From Streptomyces sp. NBC_01197 (GTDB lineage Bacteria > Actinomycetota > Actinomycetes > Streptomycetales > Streptomycetaceae), in contig NZ_CP108569.1 of NCBI RefSeq assembly GCF_036010505.1, forward strand, positions 5,447,001-5,511,000: a stretch of 64,000 bases of DNA, in the 5' to 3' direction. Within the stretch, counting starts at the first letter, position 1, and the number at the start of each line of letters is the position of its first letter. Under the pieces are notes generated by a model that made no database searches, had not been told where the DNA came from, and saw nothing but the letters and a program-made list of their open reading frames with translations. Below, in pieces: positions 17,039-25,520 of this stretch. The translations under genes were made by a program, and so were the position numbers.

Positions 17039-17084
17039 CCGGAGGCCGTGGTGCGACACCTTCGTGTCGCACCACGGCCTCCGG
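17039..17084 (-). terminator. perfect 20-pair hairpin after the MFS gene
   Basis: CCGGAGGCCGTGGTGCGACA (17039-17058) and its exact reverse complement (17065-17084) enclose a six-base loop. It lies between the MFS stop (17168) and the permease start (17005), both on the minus strand, so it probably ends the MarR-MFS transcript. A U tract is lacking, as is common in Streptomyces. Confidence 0.75.
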
Positions 17085-17167
17085 CAGAGCCGCCTCCCGG
17101 CCGCCCCGACTCACCACGCTCGGGGCGGAGTTACGGTCGGCTCCCGCCTCTCAGCGTCCTGACCGCC

Positions 17168-19744
17168 TCAGTGGCTCAGGTCCAGGTCGAGGTCCTGCCC
17201 GCCCTTGCGGTCCACCAGCAGCGAATGGGCGCTGGGCGCGTATCCGCTGGCCACCACCGTGTAGTCGCCGGTGTCGAGGTCGTTGAACGTGTACACACCG
17301 TCCGCACCCGTGATGGTCGACCCCACCGTGTTCCCCGCGGCGTCGAGCAGCGTGACCCGGGCGTCGTCCAGGGGCTCGCCCGCGCTGTTGCGGATGGTGC
17401 CGTGGACCCGGGCGCCGGGGTCGAGCCGGACCTCGTAGCGGTTGGCGGAGCCGCTGGTGACCTCCACCGGCACGGCCGTCGGCCGGTGCCCGCCGGCGCT
17501 CACCGCGAGGGTGTAGCTGCCGGGCACCAGGTCGCCGAAGCCGAAGTCTCCGGCGCCGTCGGTGGTGCCGGAGGCGACGACATCACCGCGCATGTCGGTG
17601 GCGATGACGAGCGCGCCGGGCAGCGGACGGTTGCCGGGCGTCGCCAGGACCGTACCGGAGAGCCCGGCGGCACCGCTGAGCATCAGGTCGAAGTCGACGG
17701 GGCCGTCGGCGACCGCCACCGTCGTCGCCTGGGGCTGCCGTGCGCCCCCGGAGCCGATCAGGACGTACGTACCGCCGGCGGGCGCCGCGACGAAGTACCG
17801 GCCGTCCGGTCCCGTCGTCGTACGGCCGAGCTGTCGCCCGCCCAGGTCGATCAGGGTGACCACGGCCTGCGGTACGGGCGAGCCGTCGGCGTCGCGGATG
17901 TATCCCCTGACGCCCGCGCCCGATGCGTCCGCCATGGCGGCTTCGACTGCGTCGGCCGGCTCCTGCGGGGGTGCCGCATGGCGTCCCGAGGCGGTGGCCG
18001 GAAGCGGTTCGGGGACTGCGGCGACGGCGGCCTCGGCCTCGATGGCGGTCGCGCCGCCCTCCTCGGCGGCGCGGGCCTGCAGGCCCGACATGTTCCGCAG
18101 CGGAACCTCCTTGGTCCACAGGACCATCAGGAAGCCGACCGCGACCACGCCCGCGGCGATCAGGAACACCAGGTGCATGGAGTCGGCGAAGCCCTGCTTG
18201 AAGGGCTCCGACAGACGCGGGTCGAGCTGCTGGATGAACGAGGAGTCGTTCAGCACGCCGGCCCCGCCACCCCCGCCGGGGTGCTTCACCATGTCGAGCA
18301 CCGGCTTGTTGGCCGGGTTCGACAGCACCTGCGGGTCGTGGAGCGCGGCCTGGAACTGCGGGGTCTGCGCGGCCGACTTGAACGCCGAGGCGATCTTGTC
18401 GCCGACATTGCTGAACAGCACGGACAGGAAGATCGCGGTACCGGCGGTGGCGCCCATCTGACGGAAGAACGTGGACGACGCGGTCGCCACACCCATGTCC
18501 TGCGGCGGCACCGCGTTCTGCACCGCGAGGACCAGCGTCTGCATACAACCGCCGAGGCCGAGGCCGAAGACGAGCATGAAGACCATGGACTCCCACAGGG
18601 GGGTGTCCCACTGGATCTTGAAGTGGAAGAGCAGCAGCGCCACGACCATCAGGACGGTGCCGACGGTCGGGAAGATCTTGTAGCGGCCGGTCTTCGCGGT
18701 GAGCTGACCTGCCACGATCGAGGCGATGATCATGCCGAGCATCAGCGGCAGCATTTCGAGGCCCGACCGGGTGGGGCTGGCGCCCTTCACGATCTGCAGG
18801 TACTGCGGGATCATCAGCATCCCGCCGAACATGCCCGCACCGATGAGCACGGACAGCAGACTGGTCTTGCTGAAGATCGAGTTGCGGAAGAGACGCATCG
18901 GGATCAGCGCGTCGTCGCCCATCCGGCGTTCCACGAGGATCCAGGCGATGATGCCCACCACGCCGACGCCGTAGCAGATCAGCGAGTTCCTCGAGCCCCA
19001 GCCCCAGTCGCGGCCCTGCTCGGCGACGAGCAGCAGCGGCACCACGCCGACGGCGATGGTGACCGCGCCCCACCAGTCGATACGGCGGTCGCGGCGGACG
19101 TGCGGGATGTTGAGGACCTTCGCGACGACGAACAGCGCGATGATGCCGATCGGGACGTTCACCAGGAACACCCAGCGCCAGCCGGTGACGCCCAGGATGC
19201 TGTGCTGGCCGGCCAGGAAGCCGCCGATCAGCGGTCCGGCGACACTGGACGTGGCGAAGGTCGCCAGCATGTAGCCCTGGTAGCGGGCCCGTTCGCGGGG
19301 CGGCACGATGTCGCCGATGATCGCCAGGGCCAGCGACATCAGACCGCCGGCGCCGATGCCCTGCAGGGCACGGAAGGACGCCAGCTCGGTCATCGACGTC
19401 GAGAAGGTGCACAGCACCGAGCCGATGATGAAGACAGTGATCGCGGTCAGGAAGTACGGCTTACGTCCGTGCAGGTCGGACAGCTTGCCGTACAGCGGTG
19501 TGGCGATCGTCGAAGTGATCAGGTAGGCCGTCGTCGCCCACGCCTGCTGGCTCAGGCCGTGCAGGTCGTCCGCAATGGTGCGGATCGAGGTCGAGACGAT
19601 GGTCTGGTCGAGCGCGGCCAGGAACATGCCCAGCATGAGGCCGCTCAGGATGGTCAGGATCTGCCGGTGGCTCAGGCCGCCCGGACTGGTGGGTATCGCT
19701 TTGGTCTGGGTGTCTCCGCGTGGCGCGGACACGGCCTCACTCAT
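17168..19744 (-). CDS. MFS drug-efflux transporter (DHA2 type) with C-terminal carboxypeptidase-regulatory-like domains
   Basis: 858 residues. Residues about 20-540 form a 14-helix DHA2/EmrB-type exporter: MLGMFLAALDQTIVSTSIRT in helix 1, LSDLHGRKP in loop 2-3, VAGPLIGGFLAG in helix 5. Residues about 615-858 hold three repeated Ig-like carboxypeptidase-regulatory domains, opening GVRGYIRDADGSPVPQAVVT, LSGTVLATPGNRPLPGALVI and VHGTIRNSAGEPLDDARVTL. ATG 19744 (GGGAG eight bases upstream) overlaps the MarR stop by eight bases, so the two are one coupled operon. With 14 helices both ends should be cytoplasmic. Substrate unknown. Confidence 0.88.
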   Translation of the reverse strand: MSEAVSAPRGDTQTKAIPTSPGGLSHRQILTILSGLMLGMFLAALDQTIVSTSIRTIADDLHGLSQQAWATTAYLITSTIATPLYGKLSDLHGRKPYFLTAITVFIIGSVLCTFSTSMTELASFRALQGIGAGGLMSLALAIIGDIVPPRERARYQGYMLATFATSSVAGPLIGGFLAGQHSILGVTGWRWVFLVNVPIGIIALFVVAKVLNIPHVRRDRRIDWWGAVTIAVGVVPLLLVAEQGRDWGWGSRNSLICYGVGVVGIIAWILVERRMGDDALIPMRLFRNSIFSKTSLLSVLIGAGMFGGMLMIPQYLQIVKGASPTRSGLEMLPLMLGMIIASIVAGQLTAKTGRYKIFPTVGTVLMVVALLLFHFKIQWDTPLWESMVFMLVFGLGLGGCMQTLVLAVQNAVPPQDMGVATASSTFFRQMGATAGTAIFLSVLFSNVGDKIASAFKSAAQTPQFQAALHDPQVLSNPANKPVLDMVKHPGGGGGAGVLNDSSFIQQLDPRLSEPFKQGFADSMHLVFLIAAGVVAVGFLMVLWTKEVPLRNMSGLQARAAEEGGATAIEAEAAVAAVPEPLPATASGRHAAPPQEPADAVEAAMADASGAGVRGYIRDADGSPVPQAVVTLIDLGGRQLGRTTTGPDGRYFVAAPAGGTYVLIGSGGARQPQATTVAVADGPVDFDLMLSGAAGLSGTVLATPGNRPLPGALVIATDMRGDVVASGTTDGAGDFGFGDLVPGSYTLAVSAGGHRPTAVPVEVTSGSANRYEVRLDPGARVHGTIRNSAGEPLDDARVTLLDAAGNTVGSTITGADGVYTFNDLDTGDYTVVASGYAPSAHSLLVDRKGGQDLDLDLSH

Positions 19745-20291
19745 GCTTGCTTGCTCCCTGCTTCGCCGCCGCTTCGGAGTGGTTTCCCGAGCAGTGACGT
19801 GCGTGTTCATGCTCTGCCAGGTCGTCGTTGAGGCGTGCCATCAGCCGGATGAGCTGGTACCGGTCCTCCGGTGGCCATGGCCTGAGGAGATCCGCCAGCT
19901 CCGCGTCGCGCTGCCGCCGGTACGCCTCGAACGCCGCGTGCCCGGCCTCGGTCGCGTGCAGCAGCGCACCGCGCCGGTCCTCCGGGTCCGGGCGCCGCGC
20001 GATCAGGCCGTTCTCCACCATCGACCGCACCTGCCGACTGACAGTCGAAAGGTCCAGGAAGGTGTCCGTGGCCAGGTCGGTGGCTCGCCGTTCGCCGTCG
20101 AGCACCAGTCGCGCGAGGAGCAGCCGCTCACCGGCGCCCTGCTCGAACTTGGCCCGGCGTCTGTGAGCTGTGAGCAGTCGGGAGAACCGTACGATCTGGC
20201 TCCCGAGTCCGGCTGCGGCCTCCTCGGCACTGGCGTCTCCGGTGACCGGAATCGCCTCTGCTGGGCGGTCATGGACCGTCCCCTTGTCCAT
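19737..20291 (-). CDS. MarR family regulator of the adjacent MFS pump
   Basis: 184 residues. Winged-helix domain at about 55-125, with DLSTVSRQVRSMVENGLIAR as recognition helix and wing entry RRPDPEDRRGALLHATEAG. The C-terminus is His-rich (AEHEHARHC). ATG 20291 has two overlapping GGAGG-type sites; the frame extends upstream without a better start. First gene of the MarR-MFS operon, so it most likely represses its own pump until a drug binds. A candidate operator lies 26 bases upstream. Confidence 0.88.
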   Translation of the reverse strand: MDKGTVHDRPAEAIPVTGDASAEEAAAGLGSQIVRFSRLLTAHRRRAKFEQGAGERLLLARLVLDGERRATDLATDTFLDLSTVSRQVRSMVENGLIARRPDPEDRRGALLHATEAGHAAFEAYRRQRDAELADLLRPWPPEDRYQLIRLMARLNDDLAEHEHARHCSGNHSEAAAKQGASKHE

Positions 20292-20316
20292 GCCTCCCGC
20301 CTCCATATTCTTATTG

Positions 20317-20333
20317 TTGCTTGTATCGAGCAA
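20317..20333. promoter_or_regulatory. MarR operator candidate
   Basis: TTGCTTGTATCGAGCAA is a near-perfect inverted repeat (six of seven arm bases pair) in the AT-rich segment just upstream of the MarR-MFS operon. TTATTG flanks it on both sides (20311-20316 and 20335-20340). This is the expected place and size for MarR autoregulation. Confidence 0.6.
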
Positions 20334-20469
20334 GTTATTGTAGCGGCCCTGGACCCGTGCTGGAACACACCCCTCGCGACGAGTGCGCCGACTCACCCTG
20401 CGTATGGCCGATCGCTACGACCCGCGACAGAACGTCGTACCGCCGGGCCTCCGGCGAGGGCCGAGGCGG

Positions 20470-21483
20470 TCACGGGATATCGAGCAGAACCCTCCCGACC
20501 ACGCCGTGTTCAAGCGCGGCGTGGGCGTCAGCGGTGCGCCCCAGCGCGAAACGGTGCAGCGGCATTCCGGCCTCATCGCCCACGCGCAGGGCGCCCGCGT
20601 CCACGGCCGCCGCGACGTCGGTGAGAGCCTGCTGCTTCGCGGCGGGCGGCACGGTGTAGACGAAAACACTCTGCCAGCGCAGGTTCGCCGCCAGCGAGGA
20701 GAGCACCGGGACGGCGAGCTGCTCGTCCTCGCCGCCCGAGTAGTAGGCCACCACAGCACCCTGGGCGGCCACCGCGATGTCGAGAGCGGCGTTGGCGCCC
20801 GGTGCGACCTCCACGACGATGTCGACACCCTTGGGGGCGAAGGCCAGAATCTCCGCGGTGGCGTCCTGGGTGCGGTAGTCGACCACCTGGTGGGCACCTG
20901 CCGCGCGCGCCAGTGCTGCCTTGGCGGGGCTGCTGACCGTGGTGATCACACGCGCCCCGGCCCAGCGGGCGAGCTGAACGGCCGCGTTGCCGACCGCGCC
21001 GGCGCCGCCCGCCACCAGCACGGTCGCGCCCCGCAGAGTGCCGGGCGCGATACGCCCCGGCCCGCCGTCATGAACCGTCAGCGCGCGATGGGCGGTCAGG
21101 GCGGGGATGCCCAGGGCCGCGCCGAGCTCGAACGGTGCGTGGTCGGGCAGGGCGACGGCCTGCCGGTCGGGCACGAGCGTGAACTGCTGTGCCGTTCCCC
21201 AGGGCCGCTCCCACGCGGCTTCCCAGATCCACACCCGCTGCCCGACCCGCGCCGGGTCGACCTGCGGACCGACGGCGTCGATCACCCCGGCACCGTCCTG
21301 GTGGGGCACCTGCTCGTTCATGCCCGGCGGCAGCGCGCGTCTGCGGCTGCGCCAGTCGGTGGGGTTGATGCCCGAGACGTGCACGCGGACCCGTACCTCA
21401 CCCGGGCCGGGCTCGGGCACCGGACGCTCGACGAGCTGCAGGACCTCGGGACCGCCGGCAGCCGTCCGGATGACGGACTTCAT
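20470..21483 (-). CDS. NADPH:quinone oxidoreductase-type zinc-free dehydrogenase
   Basis: 337 residues. N-terminal GroES-like fold (VPEPGPGEVRVRVHVSGINP, TDWR) and Rossmann domain with the nucleotide loop GATVLVAGGAGAVGNAAVQL near residue 150, then VVDYRTQDATAEI. No zinc-binding cysteines. ATG 21483 follows GAAAGGTGACAG. Such enzymes reduce quinones or activated alkenes with NADPH. It is divergent from a HAD phosphatase and downstream (178 bases) of nothing on its strand; regulation unknown. Confidence 0.86.
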   Translation of the reverse strand: MKSVIRTAAGGPEVLQLVERPVPEPGPGEVRVRVHVSGINPTDWRSRRRALPPGMNEQVPHQDGAGVIDAVGPQVDPARVGQRVWIWEAAWERPWGTAQQFTLVPDRQAVALPDHAPFELGAALGIPALTAHRALTVHDGGPGRIAPGTLRGATVLVAGGAGAVGNAAVQLARWAGARVITTVSSPAKAALARAAGAHQVVDYRTQDATAEILAFAPKGVDIVVEVAPGANAALDIAVAAQGAVVAYYSGGEDEQLAVPVLSSLAANLRWQSVFVYTVPPAAKQQALTDVAAAVDAGALRVGDEAGMPLHRFALGRTADAHAALEHGVVGRVLLDIP

Positions 21484-21691
21484 CTGTCACCTTTCTTCGC
21501 TCGCCCCTGGGGAAGCTGTCGCCCGGGGAGAACGCGTTCTGTGTGGGGGCACCCTCTGAACCGCCTTACGGAGCACGGTATTCCGGGAGTCTCGGAGAGC
21601 CCCGGGACAAGGAGAAGAGCGCGGCCGCCTCCCAGCCCGGACCTGAACGAAGTCCCGGCGGCCCCTCGGAGCTCCCTCTACGCTGCCGAGC

Positions 21692-22351
21692 ATGACAGTG
21701 AACCCCGTGGAACTGGTGATCTTCGACTGTGACGGTGTGCTCGTGGACAGCGAACGAATATGCATCAGAGTAGACGCGATGATCATGGCCGACCTGGGGT
21801 GCGACTTCACCGAGGCGGAGATCATTGAGCGATTCGTGGGCTCGTCCACGGAGGTCTACACGGCCGCTGTGGAGGAGCGGCTCGGACGACGGCTGGAGAA
21901 GGACTGGCAGCTGCGGTACGAGCATCTGTACGAGGCGGCGTTCGCGGCCGAACTGACGGCTGTCGACGGTATCGCGGAGGTCCTGGAGGGCCTGACCACG
22001 CCCAGGTGCGTCGCGTCCAACGGTGATCACGACGGCATCCGGCGGAACCTGGAGACCGTCGCGTTGACCGACCACTTCAAGGGACGCATCTTCAGCGCCG
22101 ACGATGTCCCCAGGGGCAAGCCCGCGCCCGACCTCTTTCTGCACGCGGCCCGCTCCATGGGCGTGGACCCCGGGCGGTGCGTGGTGATCGAGGACAGCCC
22201 GTACGGAGTTCAGGCCGCCCGAGCCGCCGGGATGCGGGCCTTCGGCTACTGCGGCGGTCTGACGCCGGCCTCCCGGCTGGAGGGGCCGGGCACGGTCGTG
22301 TTCGACGACATGCGCGGACTGCCGGAGCTGCTGACGGCCGCTGCCCGGTAG
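21692..22351 (+). CDS. HAD-superfamily phosphatase, beta-phosphoglucomutase/YieH type
   Basis: 219 residues with all HAD motifs: FDCDGVLVDSE (I, nucleophile near residue 12), VASNGDH (II), KPAPDLFLHAA (III, lysine) and VVIEDSPYGVQAARAAGM (IV, metal acid). The helical cap lies between motifs I and II. It dephosphorylates a small sugar or nucleotide phosphate; specificity not deducible. ATG 21692 gives the family N-terminus. Confidence 0.88.
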   Translation: MTVNPVELVIFDCDGVLVDSERICIRVDAMIMADLGCDFTEAEIIERFVGSSTEVYTAAVEERLGRRLEKDWQLRYEHLYEAAFAAELTAVDGIAEVLEGLTTPRCVASNGDHDGIRRNLETVALTDHFKGRIFSADDVPRGKPAPDLFLHAARSMGVDPGRCVVIEDSPYGVQAARAAGMRAFGYCGGLTPASRLEGPGTVVFDDMRGLPELLTAAAR

Positions 22352-22405
22352 GAATCGCCTGCCTTTCGACCAGGAGGAGCGGCCTCTGTCATCCATGCGT
22401 GCTAC

Positions 22406-22427
22406 TTTTAGACCGTGCGGTCGAAAA
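22406..22427. promoter_or_regulatory. TetR autoregulation operator candidate
   Basis: TTTT-a-GACCG-tg-CGGTC-g-AAAA is an inverted repeat immediately upstream of the TetR gene. The sequence also contains the in-frame GTG 22415; if translation began there the operator would sit inside the coding region, which argues for the downstream start 22460. Confidence 0.6.
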
Positions 22428-22459
22428 AGAGTGTGGATGGTCAGGGAGACGGCACGTTC

Positions 22460-23044
22460 GTGAACCGGGCCCGCCGGCGTCAGTTCGTGGAGTGCGCGAT
22501 CGACGGCCTCGTCGAGCTGGGGTACACGGCGACGACGATCGCTGAAGTCGCCCGGCGGGCCGGGGTGTCGAAGAGCGTGGTGCTCTACCACTTCACCTCC
22601 CGTTCCGAGCTGATGGAGGCCGTGATGGAGCAGGTGTACGCCGATGCCGTGCCCCCGCTGCGGGCGGCGCGGGAGGCGGCGTCCACCGAGCGCGAGCGCG
22701 TACAGATCTATGTGCGCTCATCGGTGAACTTCACCTGGACCCATCAGAAAGAAGCGCAGGCCGTTCTGGAGATCAGCCGGAATCTGCGCGACGACGAGGG
22801 CAAGCTGCGGTACACCAGCCAGGGCAACGACGGCCTCATCGCCGTCGCCCAGCAGCTGCTGGAGGCGGGCCAACAGGCCGGTGAGTTCGGGGAGTTCGAC
22901 ACCTGGACGGCAGCGGTGCTGCTGCGGGCCACCATCGACGCGCTCTCCGAGCAGTTCATGACCTATTCCGACCTGGACGGCCGTGAAGTGGCCGAACACC
23001 TGGTGCAACTGGTCGACCGGATGATCCCGGCCCGTACGGATTGA
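22460..23044 (+). CDS. TetR/AcrR family transcriptional regulator
   Basis: 194 residues from GTG 22460, which has AGGGAGAC nine bases upstream; GTG 22415 would add 15 residues but lacks a ribosome site and lies in a palindrome. HTH domain: RQFVECAIDGLVELGYTATT, AEVARRAGVSKSVVLYHFTS. The C-terminal domain contains QAVLEISRNLRDD and is otherwise unspecific. A small membrane protein follows 75 bases later, probably its target or partner in one operon. Confidence 0.85.
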   Translation: MNRARRRQFVECAIDGLVELGYTATTIAEVARRAGVSKSVVLYHFTSRSELMEAVMEQVYADAVPPLRAAREAASTERERVQIYVRSSVNFTWTHQKEAQAVLEISRNLRDDEGKLRYTSQGNDGLIAVAQQLLEAGQQAGEFGEFDTWTAAVLLRATIDALSEQFMTYSDLDGREVAEHLVQLVDRMIPARTD

Positions 23045-23119
23045 CCCCAGCCCCGCCCGGCGGCACCCCGGCCGGGCGGGGACCGACCGGACCCAAGGAC
23101 CTCAAGGAGGCCGAGCACG

Positions 23120-23548
23120 ATGAACACACCCAGTTCCCGGAGCCTGGAGCAGCCTCGTACCAAGGAAACGTTCCGGAGAATCAAACTACTGGTCGGCACC
23201 TACCTCGGTCTGAGCGTGCTGACGCTCCTGGCGGTTGTGCTGCTGCGCAACGACCACGCGGCGGTGAACTCCGCCGTATGGATCCGCGGATCGATCGTGG
23301 CCGTCAGCTCCGTGCTGCTGTACGCCTTCGCCGTGCGCGCCGCACGAGGCGCCCGGGGAGCCTGGCGCCGTCTGACGGTGATCTCGTCCGTGATGGTCGC
23401 GGTCATCGTCGTCATCGTCGCGCTGCCCGGGGGCTTCCCCGAGTGGATGAAGATCGAACAAGGCGTCTGCGGACTCCTGCTCATCGGAGTCGTCGGCTAC
23501 GCCACCACCCTGCGCTCGGTGTTCACGCCTGGCCAGAACCAGGTCTGA
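23120..23548 (+). CDS. small integral membrane protein
   Basis: 142 residues with four hydrophobic helices: LLVGTYLGLSVLTLLAVVLL (about 24-43), GSIVAVSSVLLYAFAVRAAR, LTVISSVMVAVIVVIVALPG and GVCGLLLIGVVGYATTL. N-terminus hydrophilic, no signal peptidase site. ATG 23120 follows AAGGAGG. Located directly behind a TetR gene on the same strand. No family with a known function recognised. Confidence 0.78.
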   Translation: MNTPSSRSLEQPRTKETFRRIKLLVGTYLGLSVLTLLAVVLLRNDHAAVNSAVWIRGSIVAVSSVLLYAFAVRAARGARGAWRRLTVISSVMVAVIVVIVALPGGFPEWMKIEQGVCGLLLIGVVGYATTLRSVFTPGQNQV

Positions 23549-23587
23549 CGCACCACCGGCGCAAGCGACCCAACGGCACGGCCCCGT

Positions 23588-24409
23588 CTAACGCAGTCGC
23601 GCAGTCGCGACGTGGACCATGAACGTGCACGGAACCTGCCCGTCCGGCGTCGTCATCTCCCTCACCTCGGCGAAGAAGGCTGCCCGCAGGCCCTCCACGG
23701 TGGCCCGGTCCAGGGGGCCAAGGTCGTAAAGGCCGGACACGGAGCCCCACACCTGCTCCACCGGACCACTCAGATCGATGGGAACGGTCTCCCAGTCCAC
23801 CGCCGCGAAGCCGGCCGGCCCGAGGATTTCGTCGAGCCCGTCTCGACTGCGAGTTCGCCGGTCTCCCAGCGGCGGAACGCGACGCGATGCGGGCAGTTCC
23901 CGTACCGCGGACCGCAGCAACTTGATGAAGCGCTCATAGGCTTCGCCGCCCAGGGCGCCCCTCCCCAGCACGCATGCCAGCACGCCTCCGGGCGACAGTA
24001 CGCGGGCGACCTCGGTCACGACCTCTTCGATCTCGCCCATCAGCATCAGTGCCATATGGGAGACGCAGGCATCGAACGTGGCGTCGGCGAAGGGGAGTTG
24101 CTGGGCCCGGCCCTCTTCGAGTCTCGCCCCGGACAGCGCAGGCCGACGTCGTGCCAGCGCCAGTGCCTGCGGGGACAGATCCACCCCGGCCAGCTGTCGC
24201 CCGTCGGTCCGGGCCAGGAGTTCCAGCAGCGGACCATCGCCACAGCCGAGGTCCAGTACGCGCCTGCTGCCGGCCACCCGGTCGCACAGGATCTCGTAAC
24301 TTGACCGGCCGTCCGGAGCCCGGCCGCCGCCGAACGCCTCGGCGGTAACCGCCGGGTGCTCGGCATGGAAAGCCTTCAGGAATGCTTCCTGCGTTGCGGT
24401 AGTCGTCAC
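23588..24409 (-). CDS. class I SAM-dependent methyltransferase
   Basis: 273 residues. Motif I VLDLGCGDGPLLELLAR near residue 52 binds S-adenosylmethionine, followed by GVDLSPQALALARRR (motif II acid) and VARVLSPGGVLACVLG (post-III). LPFADATFDACVSHMALMLM is the UbiE-type motif. Methyl acceptor unknown. Downstream of a second methyltransferase on the same strand (64-base gap). Confidence 0.85.
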   Translation of the reverse strand: MTTTATQEAFLKAFHAEHPAVTAEAFGGGRAPDGRSSYEILCDRVAGSRRVLDLGCGDGPLLELLARTDGRQLAGVDLSPQALALARRRPALSGARLEEGRAQQLPFADATFDACVSHMALMLMGEIEEVVTEVARVLSPGGVLACVLGRGALGGEAYERFIKLLRSAVRELPASRRVPPLGDRRTRSRDGLDEILGPAGFAAVDWETVPIDLSGPVEQVWGSVSGLYDLGPLDRATVEGLRAAFFAEVREMTTPDGQVPCTFMVHVATARLR

Positions 24410-24473
24410 CGGCCCAACCTACGGCGCACTCCGCCCGCATGACCGTCCTCAGCGCGGGCGGCTCCGGTGTGGT

Positions 24474-25346
24474 TCAGGGGCGGCGGGCGGCCCACACCGT
24501 GCGCTCGGTGCGTACCGTCAGGTCGTCGCGGCGCAGGATGCTGTGCGGGCCGTCGGCGTCGAGCAGTTGGTCGAGAGCGGTGAGGTCTTCGGGTGCCAGC
24601 GCCTGGGCGACTCCGCCGCGTATGCGGGTCAGACTGCCGAGTGCGTAGCGGCCGACGGCCTCGGTGTGGGGCGGGCCCATGTTGACGGTGATGACGCGTT
24701 CGCCCTCGACGGTGAAGCCCGCGGCGGTCAGCTTGGGCCCCCAGTCGGCGCCGCGGTGGGGCACCTGCCCGGCATGGTGGCGGTCGAGTGCGGCGTGGCA
24801 GCGTTCTTCGAGTCCGGGACGGTCTGCCGGTGCGTCCTCGGGCAGGAAGCGCGGGAAGCCTGCCAGTTCCACGACGGCGAACAGCCCTTTGGGGGCAAGC
24901 GTGTTGTGGACCTGGCGCAGGGTGCGGTCGGGGTCGGCCATGTGGTGCATGGAGGCCGACGCCCAGACCAGTTCGGGCGTGCCGAGCTCTGGCCAGGCCC
25001 CGTCGAGGTCGGCCTGAAGGGTGCGCACCCGGTCGGCGAGACCCGCTGCCTCGGCCTTGTGCCGCAGGCGTTGCAGGTGGTCGGCCGAGGTGTCGACTGC
25101 GGTCACCTCGGCCCGGGGGAAGCGCTTGAGCAGGGCGAGGGTGCCGGCCCCGGTGCCGCAGCCCAGATCCACGATGTGGCGGGGGTCGGCCGCGACGGGC
25201 AGCCAGGCGGTGATGGAGGCGATGTGTCCGGCGAGCACCTCGGCGTCCAGGTCGAGGAGCTCCGCCTGGCCGTCGGTGTCGTGCTCCGGTCCATGGGCCG
25301 GGTGGGCGCCGTGGTCGTGCGCCGCGTGCGGGGAGGGGTGTGTCAT
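24474..25346 (-). CDS. class I SAM-dependent methyltransferase with His-rich N-terminus
   Basis: 290 residues. The N-terminus (THPSPHAAHDHGAHPAHGPE) is His-rich. The methyltransferase core starts HIVDLGCGTGAGTLALLKRF near residue 60, with EVTAVDTSADHLQRLRHKA and WASASMHHMADPDRTLRQVH. ATG 25346 is used; the upstream extension of the open frame has no homology. An XRE-cupin regulator is encoded upstream on the same strand, a pairing often seen for this methyltransferase type in actinobacteria. Substrate unknown. Confidence 0.84.
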   Translation of the reverse strand: MTHPSPHAAHDHGAHPAHGPEHDTDGQAELLDLDAEVLAGHIASITAWLPVAADPRHIVDLGCGTGAGTLALLKRFPRAEVTAVDTSADHLQRLRHKAEAAGLADRVRTLQADLDGAWPELGTPELVWASASMHHMADPDRTLRQVHNTLAPKGLFAVVELAGFPRFLPEDAPADRPGLEERCHAALDRHHAGQVPHRGADWGPKLTAAGFTVEGERVITVNMGPPHTEAVGRYALGSLTRIRGGVAQALAPEDLTALDQLLDADGPHSILRRDDLTVRTERTVWAARRP

Positions 25347-25520
25347 GGCGCCCACGCTACGAGGATCACGGGGGATGCGGCCCGGTCGCCTTCCGGAAGA
25401 GCAAGAGGGTGGGCGCTTTCCGTGCCGGCCGCGCAAGCAGCCGGCGGGCTGGGTGGAAACGGGCTGGGTGGAAGGGTGTCGCAGGGCGGAGCCGCCGGGG
25501 GCCACCGGGCGCTGCTGGGA

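Noticed and set aside
15851..17059. Permease start at 17059
   Set aside because: The extension overlaps the terminator hairpin and lacks homology; 17005 has a good ribosome site.
17048..19831. A 927-codon open frame on the plus strand
   Set aside because: Antisense shadow of the MFS gene; composition is His/Asp/Gln/Arg-rich without any domain, and the minus-strand frame has full family homology.
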